Assembly (NCBI GenBank): GCA_030407315.1
Contig: JALQPE010002194.1
Location: 1-42,000, forward strand
Direction of reading: 5' to 3'
Source of the DNA: Asparagopsis taxiformis
Lineage: Eukaryota > Rhodophyta > Florideophyceae > Bonnemaisoniales > Bonnemaisoniaceae
Length of the DNA: 42,000 bases
Shown here: in pieces, positions 10,639 to 21,546 of the stretch
Layout of the letters: each line of letters starts with the position of its first letter
How positions within the stretch are numbered: the stretch's first letter is position 1
Program-made: the position numbers and the translations under genes
Notes under the pieces: model-generated
What the model was told of the DNA's origin: nothing
Database searches by the model: none
Seen by the model: only the letters and a program-made list of their open reading frames with translations

Positions 10639-13212
10639 GTGGAATTCCAATGTAATTCCAGTCAATCATTATTTTCTACTCATTGGCTACAATTCAATCA
10701 ACATTATCTGGGTCAATCAACATCTCAAAATTTGCCAATTCTGGTTTCGAAAGTAGGTTCTGTTCATATCGAAATCAGTGTTAAATTCGCGTTCGTCGCG
10801 GCGCCGCTTACGCAGTTGCTAAAGAAGGACCAAGGAGACAGCTTACCCGCGCCGACGCCGGAGCAAGCGCGCGCGTTCGAATCACTGCGACGAGCGATGC
10901 TATCTCCGCCTATTCTTCGCCTACCGCGCGAGGGACACCCATACGTGCTCGATACCGACGCGTCGCAGGGACAAATCGGATGCGCGTTACTACAGTTAGA
11001 CGCCGACGGAGACACATTGCATCCAGTCGGATACTGGTCGCGCACGCTTAACGACGCGGAGCGAAATTATTCGACGACGGAACGCGAATGCCTCGCGGTG
11101 GTATGGGCAGTGCTATTACTACGCGCGTATCTAGAAGGACGGAAGTTCACGGTTCGCACGGACCACATTTCGCTGCGCTGGATTCTAAACATGACCTCTG
11201 CGGAAGGACGACTCACGCGCTGGCGATTGCGACTCGCCGAGTTCGAGTTCGACGTCGAATATAAAAAGGGTAGACGCCACGTTATCGCCGACGCGCTCTC
11301 GCGAATGGCCACGCGAAGCGGCGACGAGACGGAAATACCGGACGAGATACCCTGCTTCGACACCGCGAACATCGTTGAACCGCTCGCGGACGCTTATGCG
11401 CGAACCGATACCGCGCTACTATGCGACTACGCAGAATACTACCCGAGTTTGGACTGCCTACTGGCAACTCGGTCGTGCATCGAACCGCCCGTGTCCACTG
11501 ACGAGTGGATACGCGAGCAGGCGACGGACGAATTCTGCCAAAACGCGAAACGCGACGTCGAAACCGCGCCGCAGTCGCGCTTTCACCTGTCCCCCGATGG
11601 GATACTTATGAGGACCGCGCCGCTCGACGACGCCACGCAGATAGTCGTACCCGAAGCGATTAAGGGGCGCATTTTGCGAGCTAACCATTATGCGGTAACT
11701 GCAGGACATCCGGACGCGCGACGCATGTACGACGCCATCCGACGCGCGTACTACTGGCCGATGATGAGCGTGGACGTCTACACTACAGTGAGACAGTGTG
11801 ATGCGTGCGCACGTAACCGCGTTACGCAATATCGCCATACGAACGCCCTGAAGCTATTCCCCGCGACGCGCCCGCTCGAAGACGTCACTATCGATATCCT
11901 TGGTCCGCTGCCCGAGACTCCGCGCCAACGCCGCTTCGTACTCGTAATCGCAGACCGCTATAGCAAACTCTGCCGACTCATCGCGCTCGGACGCGTATCC
12001 GCACTCGCCGTGGCGAAGGCATTTTGCCGAGACTGGGTTTTCGTCTATGGACCGCCGCGCACGCTACTTTCAGATAATGGGCCGCAATTCCGCTCGAAGC
12101 TGTTTCAGGAGACTTGCGCGCTGATGGGTACGCGGAACATATTCACAACGACGTACCATCGGCAGTCGAATGGACAAGTCGAGCGCATGAATCGCACTAT
12201 CGTCGCGACGCTGCGCCATTATGTAGATGAAGAGCGCAGAGATTGGGACGAGCATTTGGACGCGCTAGCATACGCTTACAACCGCGCGATACACCGCTCG
12301 ACGAATACGTCGCCGTTCGAACTTACGCTCACGCGCTATCCCGTATCGCTGGGAACGGAGCAGGTGGACACGATTCGCAGCACGCCATTCCTTCGCATGG
12401 AATTTCTCGCACGATTATCGGATGCGTACGCACGCTCGGCGAACGCGTTGAAGAAAGCGCAAGCGAGATACAAGCGCGACTTTGACCGCGGCGTGCGCAC
12501 GGTGAATAAGGATATCAAGGTTGGCGATCAAGTGTACCTGGACACTCGCGCGGGAGCGACGACACGAACGCAACGCAACGACGCAGCGCACACTACGAAG
12601 TTAGACTATCCTGTGTCGGGCCCTTTCCCGGTTATAGGCTGCCGCGGACACACGTACGAAATCATAATCGACGGTGTCCCCGAACTAGTCAGCTCCGACC
12701 GCGTTCGCATAGCACCGCGTTACGCGACGCATGCGCCAACGACGTTGGACAACGTAGAAGAAGACATTAACACGGAGAACGCGAACGACGCAGAGCGACG
12801 GGATGGACGCGAAATTAACGAGGCGCGCAAGGTCGACCCGGAAGCCTGGTACGGGACGCGCGAGTTCATGATTGCCAGGTTGACAGCCGAGGCCATCGAC
12901 GATACCGGCACGCCCGTATTCCGAGTGCGCTGGAAGGACTACTCCCCGCGCGATGATACGTGGGAGCCCGAAGGGTCCCTGCCCGCGCCTATCGTCGCCC
13001 GTTTTCGCCGTGATCAAGGACGGCCCGCCTCTAAAACCGCTGCGCGCGCTACTGCCGACGGCCCTGCGGCGCTGCGTAACCGCCGAAGTCGCTCAACGAA
13101 GCGCTCAGCCCCGAGGGAGGCACCCGATGGCGCGCCGCGAAAAACGACACCAACCCGCATCAGCGCGCGTATTGCAAGCCGACAAATGACGCCTCGTGCG
13201 CAACGCAATTAA
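10639..13212 (+). CDS. pol: 5'-truncated Ty3/gypsy (chromovirus) pol: RNase H, integrase, chromodomain
   Basis: This is the C-terminal half of a chromovirus polyprotein. Gypsy homology starts at about 10785; the first 48 or so codons read through flanking sequence from a GTG, so the start is artificial. Order: the end of reverse transcriptase (FVAAPLTQLLKKD), RNase H with DTDASQGQIGCAL near residue 105 and VIADALSR near 220, the integrase HHCC finger (H-x-HPD...C-D-A-C, about residues 345-391), and the catalytic core with D in TIDILGPLP (about 417), D in LLSDNGPQF (about 477) and E in GQVERMNR (about 514). A C-terminal chromodomain follows (VRWKDYSPRDDTWEPE, about 745-800), a module known to direct chromoviral integrases to marked chromatin. 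gag, protease and the RT catalytic core are missing. The remaining frame has no stop or indel, so truncation is recent or the copy is young. GC content rises sharply at the 10785 junction. Confidence 0.93.
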   Translation: MEFQCNSSQSLFSTHWLQFNQHYLGQSTSQNLPILVSKVGSVHIEISVKFAFVAAPLTQLLKKDQGDSLPAPTPEQARAFESLRRAMLSPPILRLPREGHPYVLDTDASQGQIGCALLQLDADGDTLHPVGYWSRTLNDAERNYSTTERECLAVVWAVLLLRAYLEGRKFTVRTDHISLRWILNMTSAEGRLTRWRLRLAEFEFDVEYKKGRRHVIADALSRMATRSGDETEIPDEIPCFDTANIVEPLADAYARTDTALLCDYAEYYPSLDCLLATRSCIEPPVSTDEWIREQATDEFCQNAKRDVETAPQSRFHLSPDGILMRTAPLDDATQIVVPEAIKGRILRANHYAVTAGHPDARRMYDAIRRAYYWPMMSVDVYTTVRQCDACARNRVTQYRHTNALKLFPATRPLEDVTIDILGPLPETPRQRRFVLVIADRYSKLCRLIALGRVSALAVAKAFCRDWVFVYGPPRTLLSDNGPQFRSKLFQETCALMGTRNIFTTTYHRQSNGQVERMNRTIVATLRHYVDEERRDWDEHLDALAYAYNRAIHRSTNTSPFELTLTRYPVSLGTEQVDTIRSTPFLRMEFLARLSDAYARSANALKKAQARYKRDFDRGVRTVNKDIKVGDQVYLDTRAGATTRTQRNDAAHTTKLDYPVSGPFPVIGCRGHTYEIIIDGVPELVSSDRVRIAPRYATHAPTTLDNVEEDINTENANDAERRDGREINEARKVDPEAWYGTREFMIARLTAEAIDDTGTPVFRVRWKDYSPRDDTWEPEGSLPAPIVARFRRDQGRPASKTAARATADGPAALRNRRSRSTKRSAPREAPDGAPRKTTPTRISARIASRQMTPRAQRN

Positions 13213-15162
13213 TGCACGAAGCGTCGCGGGTGGGTTGCCATCCACGCGCGTTTACGTCGACGAAGGAGCTGCGCAAGTGCCAGCTGACTACCTGGCAGTG
13301 GTAGGCATCCAAACGCAAACACAGCTACCCGCCTTGCATCACGCCAAACGACTACCGCCAGCAGGGACCGGGAGGGGGTGCGACTTATTGCCGCCAAGCG
13401 TCGCCGCGCCACGCAACCGTTTCCTCGCACAACACGCAACCGCTTCCTCGAACGCCTTGTAACCGTTTCGTCGCACGCCACGCAATCGCCGTTCGCGCCA
13501 ACGCTTCGTCGTTCGGCACGCAACGCCCGGTTCGTCTACGCCATGCAACACGCGTCGCATCGTCGTTCGTCACGCCCCGCGCAATCGACATTCTACCGCT
13601 AAATGACCTGGAACTACTGCCGCACGCAATGAATCGACGCCGCTCGCGAGCCGCGTACGTGTGCGCCTGACAGGTTGGACACGATTCGACGTTTGCCCGC
13701 CGCGCTACCACCCGCGCCGACTACCCGCACGAAGGCACGCCGTCCCGGACTAAGCAGCCTGAATCTCGACGCTTGGCAACACGCGAAGGGGCCCTCACAG
13801 ACGCTGGTCGGTCCGGCATCGACACGCGTTGCGCGTGACGCCACCACCGCGAAAATATTGAGCCCCCTCGCCGACGCTCGAGACGTTGCCTGTTAAGCAG
13901 TGCGATAAGCGCGAAAAGCCCATTACGGACGTTGCGTCAATCTCGCTAAATAGGCGCCACGCAATATTCGCCGCTTGCGTTTCGGTCGCCTTTCGTTCGC
14001 CACGCGACTATCCGCCGTTTACGCCACGTAACGCCTAACGACCGTCTACCGCCACACGACCACTGCGCCACTACGCTCGTTGGAATCGCCGCGAATAAGA
14101 ACGGCCGCGTATCTCTGGATTCGTTGCGAGTTTGACCTCAACTAACACCCGACCTACTCCAGGAGCCGCGACATGCGCGGGACCACGCGATGCGTTTTCG
14201 CGCGAAAAAAGGGGAGCGACACTGGCGCTGGCGTGCGGGCTGGCCCGGCTATTTAGCAATTCTACCGTCCCACTCGAATTGTCCCATTGGAAAAATGCGA
14301 CGAAAGGGGCACCCGAATCGCGCCGCCGTCAAGCTGGCCCCCGCACCGTGACGAACTGTCCCCTACTACCGCCACCTGATTGGACGAAAACATACGCGAA
14401 CTCCAGCGAGGCGCTCGAAGCTGGTGGAAGGACGCAGACCCCTGGACGCACGCAGCCCCCTACCGAGAATATAGTGGTGCCCACGTGCATGGTTCCCCCT
14501 CAACCCAAGTGTGGAGAATGAGGTTCGCTCCAAGAAGGGAAGAATGTGACCCTCACCCGAGCCCCCTAGGTACCATTAGGCCGTCCGCTCTAGTCACGGG
14601 ACAGTAGACACGGTAGCAAACGGCGAACGCCGGTAGTAGGCGACGCGAACGACGAATGCGTAAGGCGGCACGAATTGACGACGCGAAGCGGAAGCGAACA
14701 ACGAATACGCTTGCGAAAATTAACCGGCGACGTTGAGAATTGCGCGTGACGAACCGATGAAACGAAACCGCTACGACGAACTCGTACCGACGCGCTACCC
14801 GTCCAGACTCCCTTCTTTTACCCCCACTCAAACCTTTCTCGCTTCGCAACGTATGCATTCTACCCCTCCCCCCCGCGCGCACGACTGAACGCCGCCGGCC
14901 GCGTGCCCTCCGAACGCCGACGTGGGCAGCGGGAAAATACGGTTTCAAGCAACGACACGCGCGCCCCTTCGCGGAAACACCAGCTCGTGCATGCATTTGA
15001 CGGAACCCGCGTTGCGCTGTCGCTCACTCGAAAGCTGCAGGAACCCTGGCGTTTCACGGTCGCAAGCGTGTCGGACGGGAGGAACCCCGCATTACGAAGC
15101 GCTAAGTGGAGATACAAACAAGGAGAGTTCATTTCAAAGAGGATGCAATGCGAGGAGGAGAA
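13213..15162 (+). other. GC-rich spacer of the gypsy element; possible internal PPT/LTR junction
   Basis: No convincing gene. Between 13390 and 14060 a loose short motif built on CGCCACGCAACCG recurs irregularly. At 14530-14556 the sequence GAAGGGAAGAA is followed by TGTGACCCTCACCC, which looks like a polypurine tract and the start of a gypsy LTR. I could not find a matching LTR end or a second copy in the window. The short ORFs (for example 14132-14521 on +) lack any domain I can name. Confidence 0.45.
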
Positions 15163-18012
15163 TCAAAGTGATAGCAAAGACGGAGGCGCGCGCGTGTCGT
15201 CGTCTCGACGCGAAGCGCGGCTCGACGAACTGGCTGCCGCACCGCGCGAACGAGCACGGCTTGAAGCCGTATCTGCCTGGTGACCGCGTCGCCGCTCGGA
15301 ATTTAACACCCGAACGACGCGCCCGTCGTGTACGCCAATCCGAAGTGGAGGGATACCCGTACGCCTCGTGCGACCCGCGGAACTCGCCGCTGCACGCGAA
15401 CGCGTCATGGAACGCGCCCCGCCACGACCCGAACCAACGCTTCCCGTCGCGCCACGCGTCGCATCTGCACGTAACCCGCTCTCCGACTGCGTCGCGCCAG
15501 TCGACTCCCTTTCGTCAACAGAACCCGCAGGAGAACGCTGCATGAAATTGACGACGTCATTTAACGCCGAGCCCATACGGTGAGCGCGTTCGATAGTTTC
15601 CTGAACCCGACGAACAGTCTCCCTCTCCCGAGCGCGATACCCGTCACGCACAGCGGCGATTCGAGCAGCCAACCGACCCCTCTCCGCCTCCAAATTAGAT
15701 TCGACTTCGGCCAACGCACGCTGCGCGGCCTCCTGCGCTGAACCGGCGGAATCGTAACGAGACTGAAGGGCCGCCAACGCTTCGCGACCACCTTCAACCT
15801 CCTTCTCCTGTTCAGCCGCACGACCTTGCATTACGCCGATATCCTTATGCATGCGCTCGATTCGCACGGCATCTTCGTCGACCTTACGCTTCAACGCGGC
15901 CTCACGCGCCTCGGACTCGGCCAGCGCTGCGCGAGTCTCGCGTAAGAATGACACGGCCTCGTCGCGCGCCTCGTTCGCATCGTCGCGAGCCTTAATCGCC
16001 TCGTCGCGGGCCTTGATAGCCACGTCAAGGTGTCCCAGGGCTTCGTCTCGAGCTTGGGCGACCGACGTCACACGCAAAAGAGCCTCGTCGCGGTTCTTTT
16101 CAGCAGACGAGATCTGTGCCTGCAAGTTGGCCGCACCCGTTGAATCCGCTAACGCGACGACGTCTTCGCCATCCACCACCGCCGGCGCCTCCGCCGGGTC
16201 AATAACCGCGACCGCGCTCGACGCCGCGACGCTACCAACCGCCGCGCTCGTGCTCGCACCACCCGGAGCGTTAGCGTTGTCTTGGCTCGGAATGGACTTC
16301 TTCAACTCCTGCAGTTCGTTATAAACCTTGACGTACTCCGCCCGTAGCGCTGCGTCCAACTGATTAATGTCAACAGGAGGCCGAGGCGACTCAGAGAATA
16401 ACGAACAGCGCCCGTCGCGGAAACGCCGGCGCTCGACGGCCAATAACGCAGCCATGCCGAGGTATTGCGCGAACTCGCGGGAATTAGTTGCGCGCATCAC
16501 ATGCAACTCGTTGGAAGATAAGGCCGACAAGACGGCATCCACGGTCAAAACGTCACCCGCTTCCAAGTACGCGAACGCGCTGCGCGACGGGTTACGCGGG
16601 GACTTCAACAACAAGTGCGGAATTTCGGTATGACGATGAACCCCGAGCGCGCCGTGCGCCCAGTCTATCACGCCGCGTTCCGCGCTCCAAGGCAACCACT
16701 GGCCACCCTCGTTAAAGTCCACACCCGGGGCGACGTCGAAGACAGGCGTCTCGTCCCAAGGACATGCGCGATGCTCCGTCAAAAGACTCTCCAAATGCGC
16801 AACCGAATACGTGCCGCCACGAACGACCGCCGCAGCGCCGACGCTCTCGATGCCAGCGACGAGTCTGTCGCTCAGACGAACGATGCGGCGTTCAACGAAC
16901 GCGACATGGAGCCACGCGCAAGCCACCATGACGACCCACTCGCTAAGGGCAACGGCCCAGAAATAAGAACGCGTCTCCACGGGGACGTCCAGGCCAAGAA
17001 GAACGGACGGCGCATAGTGGAAGACACAAGGCAAAGGAACGGAAAGAGATTCTGGCGCTTCCGGCCAGTCGTGCGGATCGTAGCGCGGAAAGAAAGCGCC
17101 AACGCGATCCTCGGGGAACCCGCGAAACTCCGCGTCGCGATACATGACGAAGTAACCGGCGGAGCGGCGCATGCGTAACTCGCGGCGCGCTTCGGCACGC
17201 ATCCCCGCGTCAAAGAACCACGGTACACTGACTTCTCCTTCTTGTTCGATGTCGTTCCAGGGGACACCACCGTCCAACAAGAAGCCGGCGCTAGGCGCCG
17301 CCGCCCACGGGTCAAGATGCACAAATTCGTCGCGACGCATCGTTCGGAGCCGCGCCAGATGACGCACAAGCCGCTCGTCCGCTGCGTCCTCGAGGAAATA
17401 GGCATCGCATGGAAGATTAGTGGGTACGGCTAAATCGCACAGGGCCGCTTCACGCCGCGCGTCCCACACGGCCTGCGCGTTTTTATGACCGGGCAACACT
17501 GCGTAGCGGTTGACGTCGGCGATACGCACCCACTGAAAACGCCGCGGAAAGTATTGAACACGGCCTAGCTCAGTCCAAGTCGGCATCGCGCGCGGAAGGA
17601 AACGGAAGGCAGAAGGGTCTTCGTAGCGCGCACGCGGGACGACGGCGGGTACGTGTTGCGCAGCAGAAGGAAGAGAAACAGACGAAGGGGCAGGAATGGA
17701 CCGCAAAGGCACGCCGACGTTCGTGCGACTCCCAGACGCGGATGCGGGAGCAGCAGTCACGTCCACTGTCGCGTCGATACCGGGCGATGCGTCAGCGCCG
17801 TCCGTATTATGCGCACTCGCCGTCGCGGCAACCGGAGCGCTCGCGGATGACGCTTGAGCCATGGAAAGATAAAACGGGCTCTCGGGGCTCGCAGGCGCAG
17901 GCGAAGCGAAACGCGAAGCAGCAGGCGGAGTGCGTAGCGGCGTCGCAGCGTCTTCGCCGGAAGGAATGCTGGCCCGCAGCCAGCTCGGAAGGGTATCGCC
18001 ATCGTGCGCCAT
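15163..18012 (-). CDS. 949-aa ORF antisense to the gypsy element, coiled-coil protein of unknown function
   Basis: The ORF is open upstream to 18081, but that start is a TTG; the first ATG is at 18012 (MAHDGDTLPSW). The product has an Ala/Pro/Ser-rich N-terminal 120 residues, a globular aromatic-rich domain (about residues 120-480, with YFPRRFQWVRIADVNRYAVL and a cluster of WF/FF/YF pairs), and a long charged coiled coil (about 550-830) with an ARDEA heptad-like repeat. A basic Arg/Ser-rich tail follows. No zinc knuckle, protease, envelope or transmembrane signature is evident. It lies between integrase and the 3' LTR on the strand opposite to pol, the position where some plant Tat/Retand-type elements carry antisense ORFs. 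It could instead be a gag-like first ORF of a separate minus-strand element starting from the same LTR, but no tRNA primer site follows the LTR in that direction. GC-rich codon use matches the pol ORF. Confidence 0.75.
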   Translation of the reverse strand: MAHDGDTLPSWLRASIPSGEDAATPLRTPPAASRFASPAPASPESPFYLSMAQASSASAPVAATASAHNTDGADASPGIDATVDVTAAPASASGSRTNVGVPLRSIPAPSSVSLPSAAQHVPAVVPRARYEDPSAFRFLPRAMPTWTELGRVQYFPRRFQWVRIADVNRYAVLPGHKNAQAVWDARREAALCDLAVPTNLPCDAYFLEDAADERLVRHLARLRTMRRDEFVHLDPWAAAPSAGFLLDGGVPWNDIEQEGEVSVPWFFDAGMRAEARRELRMRRSAGYFVMYRDAEFRGFPEDRVGAFFPRYDPHDWPEAPESLSVPLPCVFHYAPSVLLGLDVPVETRSYFWAVALSEWVVMVACAWLHVAFVERRIVRLSDRLVAGIESVGAAAVVRGGTYSVAHLESLLTEHRACPWDETPVFDVAPGVDFNEGGQWLPWSAERGVIDWAHGALGVHRHTEIPHLLLKSPRNPSRSAFAYLEAGDVLTVDAVLSALSSNELHVMRATNSREFAQYLGMAALLAVERRRFRDGRCSLFSESPRPPVDINQLDAALRAEYVKVYNELQELKKSIPSQDNANAPGGASTSAAVGSVAASSAVAVIDPAEAPAVVDGEDVVALADSTGAANLQAQISSAEKNRDEALLRVTSVAQARDEALGHLDVAIKARDEAIKARDDANEARDEAVSFLRETRAALAESEAREAALKRKVDEDAVRIERMHKDIGVMQGRAAEQEKEVEGGREALAALQSRYDSAGSAQEAAQRALAEVESNLEAERGRLAARIAAVRDGYRARERETVRRVQETIERAHRMGSALNDVVNFMQRSPAGSVDERESTGATQSESGLRADATRGATGSVGSGRGGARSMTRSRAAASSAGRTRRTGIPPLRIGVHDGRVVRVLNSERRRGHQADTASSRARSRGAAASSSSRASRRDDDTRAPPSLLSL

Positions 18013-18175
18013 GGCGTGCGAATCGGTAAGGATGACGGCGAACGCGGGTGGCAAGAGAGAAGGAAGAAGGAGATGGAACAAAAGAGAAGAGGTTGCAGAC
18101 GAAAAGAGTAGAACGAAGGAAGCGGAAGAGCACGTGAGGAAAGAGATGACGCGCGAGGACGCGCTGTGATGTTAG

Positions 18176-18185
18176 TCGGGGGGAG
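18176..18185 (+). other. Polypurine tract before the gypsy 3' LTR
   Basis: TCGGGGGGAG directly precedes TGTGATGC, the first bases of the LTR. A purine run at this place primes plus-strand synthesis in LTR elements and fixes the element's orientation as +. Confidence 0.75.
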
Positions 18186-18974
18186 TGTGATGCAATTTAT
18201 GTTGCAAGTGCGCGCGCGGGTCGGGGCGATGCGTCGCGTTGAGTCCGCGTGCATCCGCGTTTAGTTAGTTAGTAAGCGAGCGTACGCGTGGCGATACAAT
18301 TACGTGTCACGGCGCGCTTGCGCGAACGCGTGCGATTGCGAGCTTGGTGCCACGTGTAGCGCCTTTTCCGAATTTCCCTTTATTTTCCCTTTTTGGGTTT
18401 TTTATGACGAAAGTCTTTTTCCCAAATATTTCCCTTTTGCGTGCGAGCGAGCGGCCGCCGGCCGGCCGCGCAAGGACAACCTGTCCTTAGTAGTTAGCTA
18501 TCAATGGTCGTTCCGCTTCGCACCTTACCAATAAACAGCCAGCATCTTCGCAGCTACGAGTTAAGCGTTTAGCGAATCGCGAGGACCGATTGCGTTACAA
18601 CGTTGCGTGCGGGTTGCTCACGATCGCCGACGTTCGCGTGCGCGCTGCGCATAAACCGATCGTCGAACCGCGTCGCACCGCGATAGCGCGCGTTGCGTCG
18701 CACGCCACTAGGCCAGGGATTTATGACCCCTGTGTGGATCGCGTTGTGCTCGAGTTTACTCGGTGATCTCGCCCTGAGATCACGGCTTGCGCCGGCCCGC
18801 GAATCCCGTGTTGCGATCGTTCCCTACGCGTTCCGCCGTTGTACCACCCGTTCGCCAGCGCGACCGAGCGACGCGCGAAACGCAAGTTCAACCAGCGCGT
18901 TACGGTTCACCTCGCCCTGACACGGCTGCAATTCTATAACTCCCTTAGCGATCGCCACCCCGGCTGGTCCTACA
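18186..18974 (+). repeat. Gypsy 3' LTR (about 789 bp)
   Basis: The start is set by the polypurine tract and by the left edge of the homologous fragment at 34693, which begins TGTGGTGCAATTTATG against TGTGATGCAATTTATG here. The end (CCTACA) is set by where the copia integrase frame resumes. AATAAA lies at 18530-18535 in the + sense and is conserved in the second copy at 35033. A GC-rich block (GCGGCCGCCGGCCGGCC) at about 18451 is shared by both. The TG...CA ends fit an LTR. Confidence 0.8.
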
Positions 18975-21506
18975 CCATCTGTTGGAAAATTATTCAATCT
19001 TATCAAAAGAGCGAAACCACAAGATGAAACGCAGGAAACAAAGAAACTGTTAGACCAGATCACAAAAGCATGTGCTACCTGTCAACGTTTCACTCCCAGG
19101 CCTCAAAATTTTAAAGTTTCAACACCAAATGGGATCGTATTCAACAAGGAGATAGCATTGGACTTGATGTATATTGATGGAAGGTCTCTCCTCCATGTGG
19201 TTGATACCCAAACCCATTTCAGCTCAGCTTCATTCCTTCCAGGAGAATCCATTGAAGACGTATGGTATACATTCCTGGACTGTTGGGCTACATTATATTC
19301 TGGATATCCGGATGTTATCAGAGTAGACCAAGGACCACAATTTTCCTCGAAACGGTGGAAAGACATTAATGACATGGTTGGTATCAAACTTTGCCTATCA
19401 GGAGTCGAAAGTCACAATTCCATCGGAGCTGGTGAAAGATACCATGCACCCCTGAGAAGAATATACCATAAGATCAGATATAACTACCCAAAGCTGGATA
19501 TCAACTTATGTTTACGACTCGCTGTAAAGGCTATGAACGACACTATGAATCCTGAAGGACTAGTACCCTCCTTACTCGTATTCGGTGTACCACCTAGATT
19601 TCCGTCAGTTCATACAAACCTACCAAATCAAGTCGACCGTATGCGTGCTTTGGAAACTGCACGAACTGAAATGGAGACTGTAACATCCGAAATGCGACTT
19701 CAAAAAGCCCTCCAGTCCAATTTACCGCCAGCCACGGAAGCTATATACAAACCGGGCGATCTGATTCTGGTCTACAGGGAAAAGGAGAAACCAATCAAGT
19801 GGAAGGGACCGTACAAAATTACCAGAGTGGAAGGTAAACAGGTATTCATTAACCGCGACGGTACCGAAGTACAGCACTCTAGTTCACAAGTGAAACTTTA
19901 TGTTCGTGACACCAGCGATGAAAATTTCGTCCGAACTTTGTATCAGATGATATCTCCGTTATCTGAAGATCCAATAGAAACTGGAAATATATGGTTAACG
20001 GAAGTCCTGCATCCGGCAGATCCAAGGAATACGTCTGAAGATTTCATGAAAGCTAAGCAAAAAGAAATACAGGGACTGATTTCAAAGGGCACGTGGAATG
20101 TTGTATCCAGGAAAAACGTTCCAGAGGACGCCAATATCTTGAATGGAAGATTCGTGCTGACAATAAAGAACGTCAACACGGAGTCTGAAATATATAAGGC
20201 TCGCTTTGTATTCCAAGGACATAAGGATATAGAAAAGAACATCTTAGTCCATAATTCCACTACTCTGAGGCACAGCTCTATCCGACTAATAGTATCACTT
20301 GCTGCGATTTTTGGATTCAGAATATGGAGCCATTATATAAGCCAAGCTTACCTCCAATCATCCGAGCTTCTCCAGCGTAAAGTATACTTGAAACCGTCGA
20401 AGGAATTCAAGCTTTCGGAAGACAAACTACTAGAACTTCGAAAGCCTTTATACGTTCTTTCTGATTCAGGAGATTACTGTAACTATACAATGTCGAAACA
20501 TCTTAAAAAGGATCTCGACATGACCCCGAATGTAGGTGATATGTCATTATTTTCCAAATGTATTGACAACAAACTTGCTGGTTTAATTGGGACATACATA
20601 GATGATTCCCTCATATGCGGAAACAAAGAGTTCGAAGATCTTTCAAAAATAACACTCGCAAAATTTGAATCCCGAGAGCGGGAGTATGATAATACGAAAT
20701 TCGCCGGTATCCAAGTTAAAACAATGTCGTCTGGATTTTAACTGGAACAATCCAAATATATTCGAAAAATTACTCCACTTCCACTAGACTGCAGCTTCTC
20801 TGAACTACGTTCCAAGCGGCAACAGTTAGCGTGGGTTAGCCACACGAGGCCAGACATATGTTGTGCCGTTAACATGTGTGCCCAAATTACTGAAAACTCT
20901 TTCTCTCGAGAATGCATCAAGGAAATCAATCGAATCATACGACATCTGAAGACAGATCCACAAAGAGGTCTCATGTATCAAAATTTGGATCTTGAATCTT
21001 TGAAATTAAAGGTATACTCCGACTCGTCGTTTGCTAACAATAACGACTTATCATCACAACTTGGATATATCATCCTTCTTGTTGACGCAAACAACAGATG
21101 CAACATTCGTCATTATTCCAGCCACAAGAGTCGAAGAGTTCTTTGATCAGTCCTTGGAGGAGAAGTATATGCATTCGCAGATGCGTTCGATCACGCGTTC
21201 ACATTGAAATATGACCTCGAAAGCCTTCTGAAGCAACGAATTCCGCTCTCACTCTTTACCGATTCGAGAATTTTATTCGATGTCATCACAAAGTCTTCAT
21301 CCACATCTGAAAAACGACTAATGATAGACATAACATCGGTACGAAAGGCCTATGAGAATCAAGAAATTTCTGATGTTGGATTCGTTCGATAAAAACATAA
21401 CCCAGTCGATGCCCTTACTAAGACAAGTAAGTGTGAAGCATTGGACACAATCATCCATACCGGTAAATGCGACTTACCAGTGGAGCAGTGGGTGTTGCGA
21501 AACTAA
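18975..21506 (+). pseudogene. pol: Copia-type pol (integrase, reverse transcriptase, RNase H) with three in-frame stops
   Basis: The frame is open from the LTR junction: SVGKLFNLIKRAKP, then the integrase finger (ACATCQRF), catalytic core residues (LDLMYID, VIRVDQGPQFSS, GAGERYH), the RVT_2-type reverse transcriptase (MKAKQKEIQGLISKGTWNVV, KARFVFQGHKD, active site TYIDDSL) and RNase H (YSDSSFANN, SLFTDSRILFD, NPVDALTK). One frame is kept throughout but is interrupted by TAA (20739-20741), TGA (21144-21146) and TAA (21390-21392) before its natural TAA at 21504. There are no frameshifts. The N-terminal part (gag, protease, start of integrase) has been removed by the gypsy insertion. A polypurine tract and 3' LTR follow within 50 bp. 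The stops make it non-autonomous. Confidence 0.9.
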
Positions 21507-21533
21507 GTCAATCCACTGCAAGTAAAGTCAAGC

Positions 21534-21546
21534 GAAAAGGGAGGAC
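21534..21546 (+). other. Copia polypurine tract
   Basis: GAAAAGGGAGGAC lies immediately before the LTR start TGTTGTTGAG, 28 bp after the final pol stop. Confidence 0.75.

Larger units (their letters stand above)
10785..18974 (+). mobile_element. Ty3/gypsy chromovirus, 5' end missing
   Basis: The element comprises the partial pol ORF, a GC-rich spacer (13213-15162), the opposite-strand ORF (15163-18012), a polypurine tract (18176-18185) and a 3' LTR (18186-18974). It has no 5' LTR, primer binding site, gag or protease in this window. The LTR abuts copia integrase coding sequence at 18975 with the copia reading frame open from that base, so the gypsy element inserted into that copia element. 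The matching copia 5' half and target duplication are lost on the left. Whether pol and the distal part belong to one element is not certain, because a second LTR-like start exists at 14543. Confidence 0.7.

Noticed and set aside
10639..10784. N-terminal extension of the gypsy pol ORF
   Set aside because: It begins at GTG in AT-rich flanking sequence with no similarity to gypsy RT; the frame is open by chance across the truncation point.
18013..18081. Signal peptide at the start of the antisense ORF
   Set aside because: The hydrophobic stretch starts from a TTG; the first ATG is at 18012, after it.
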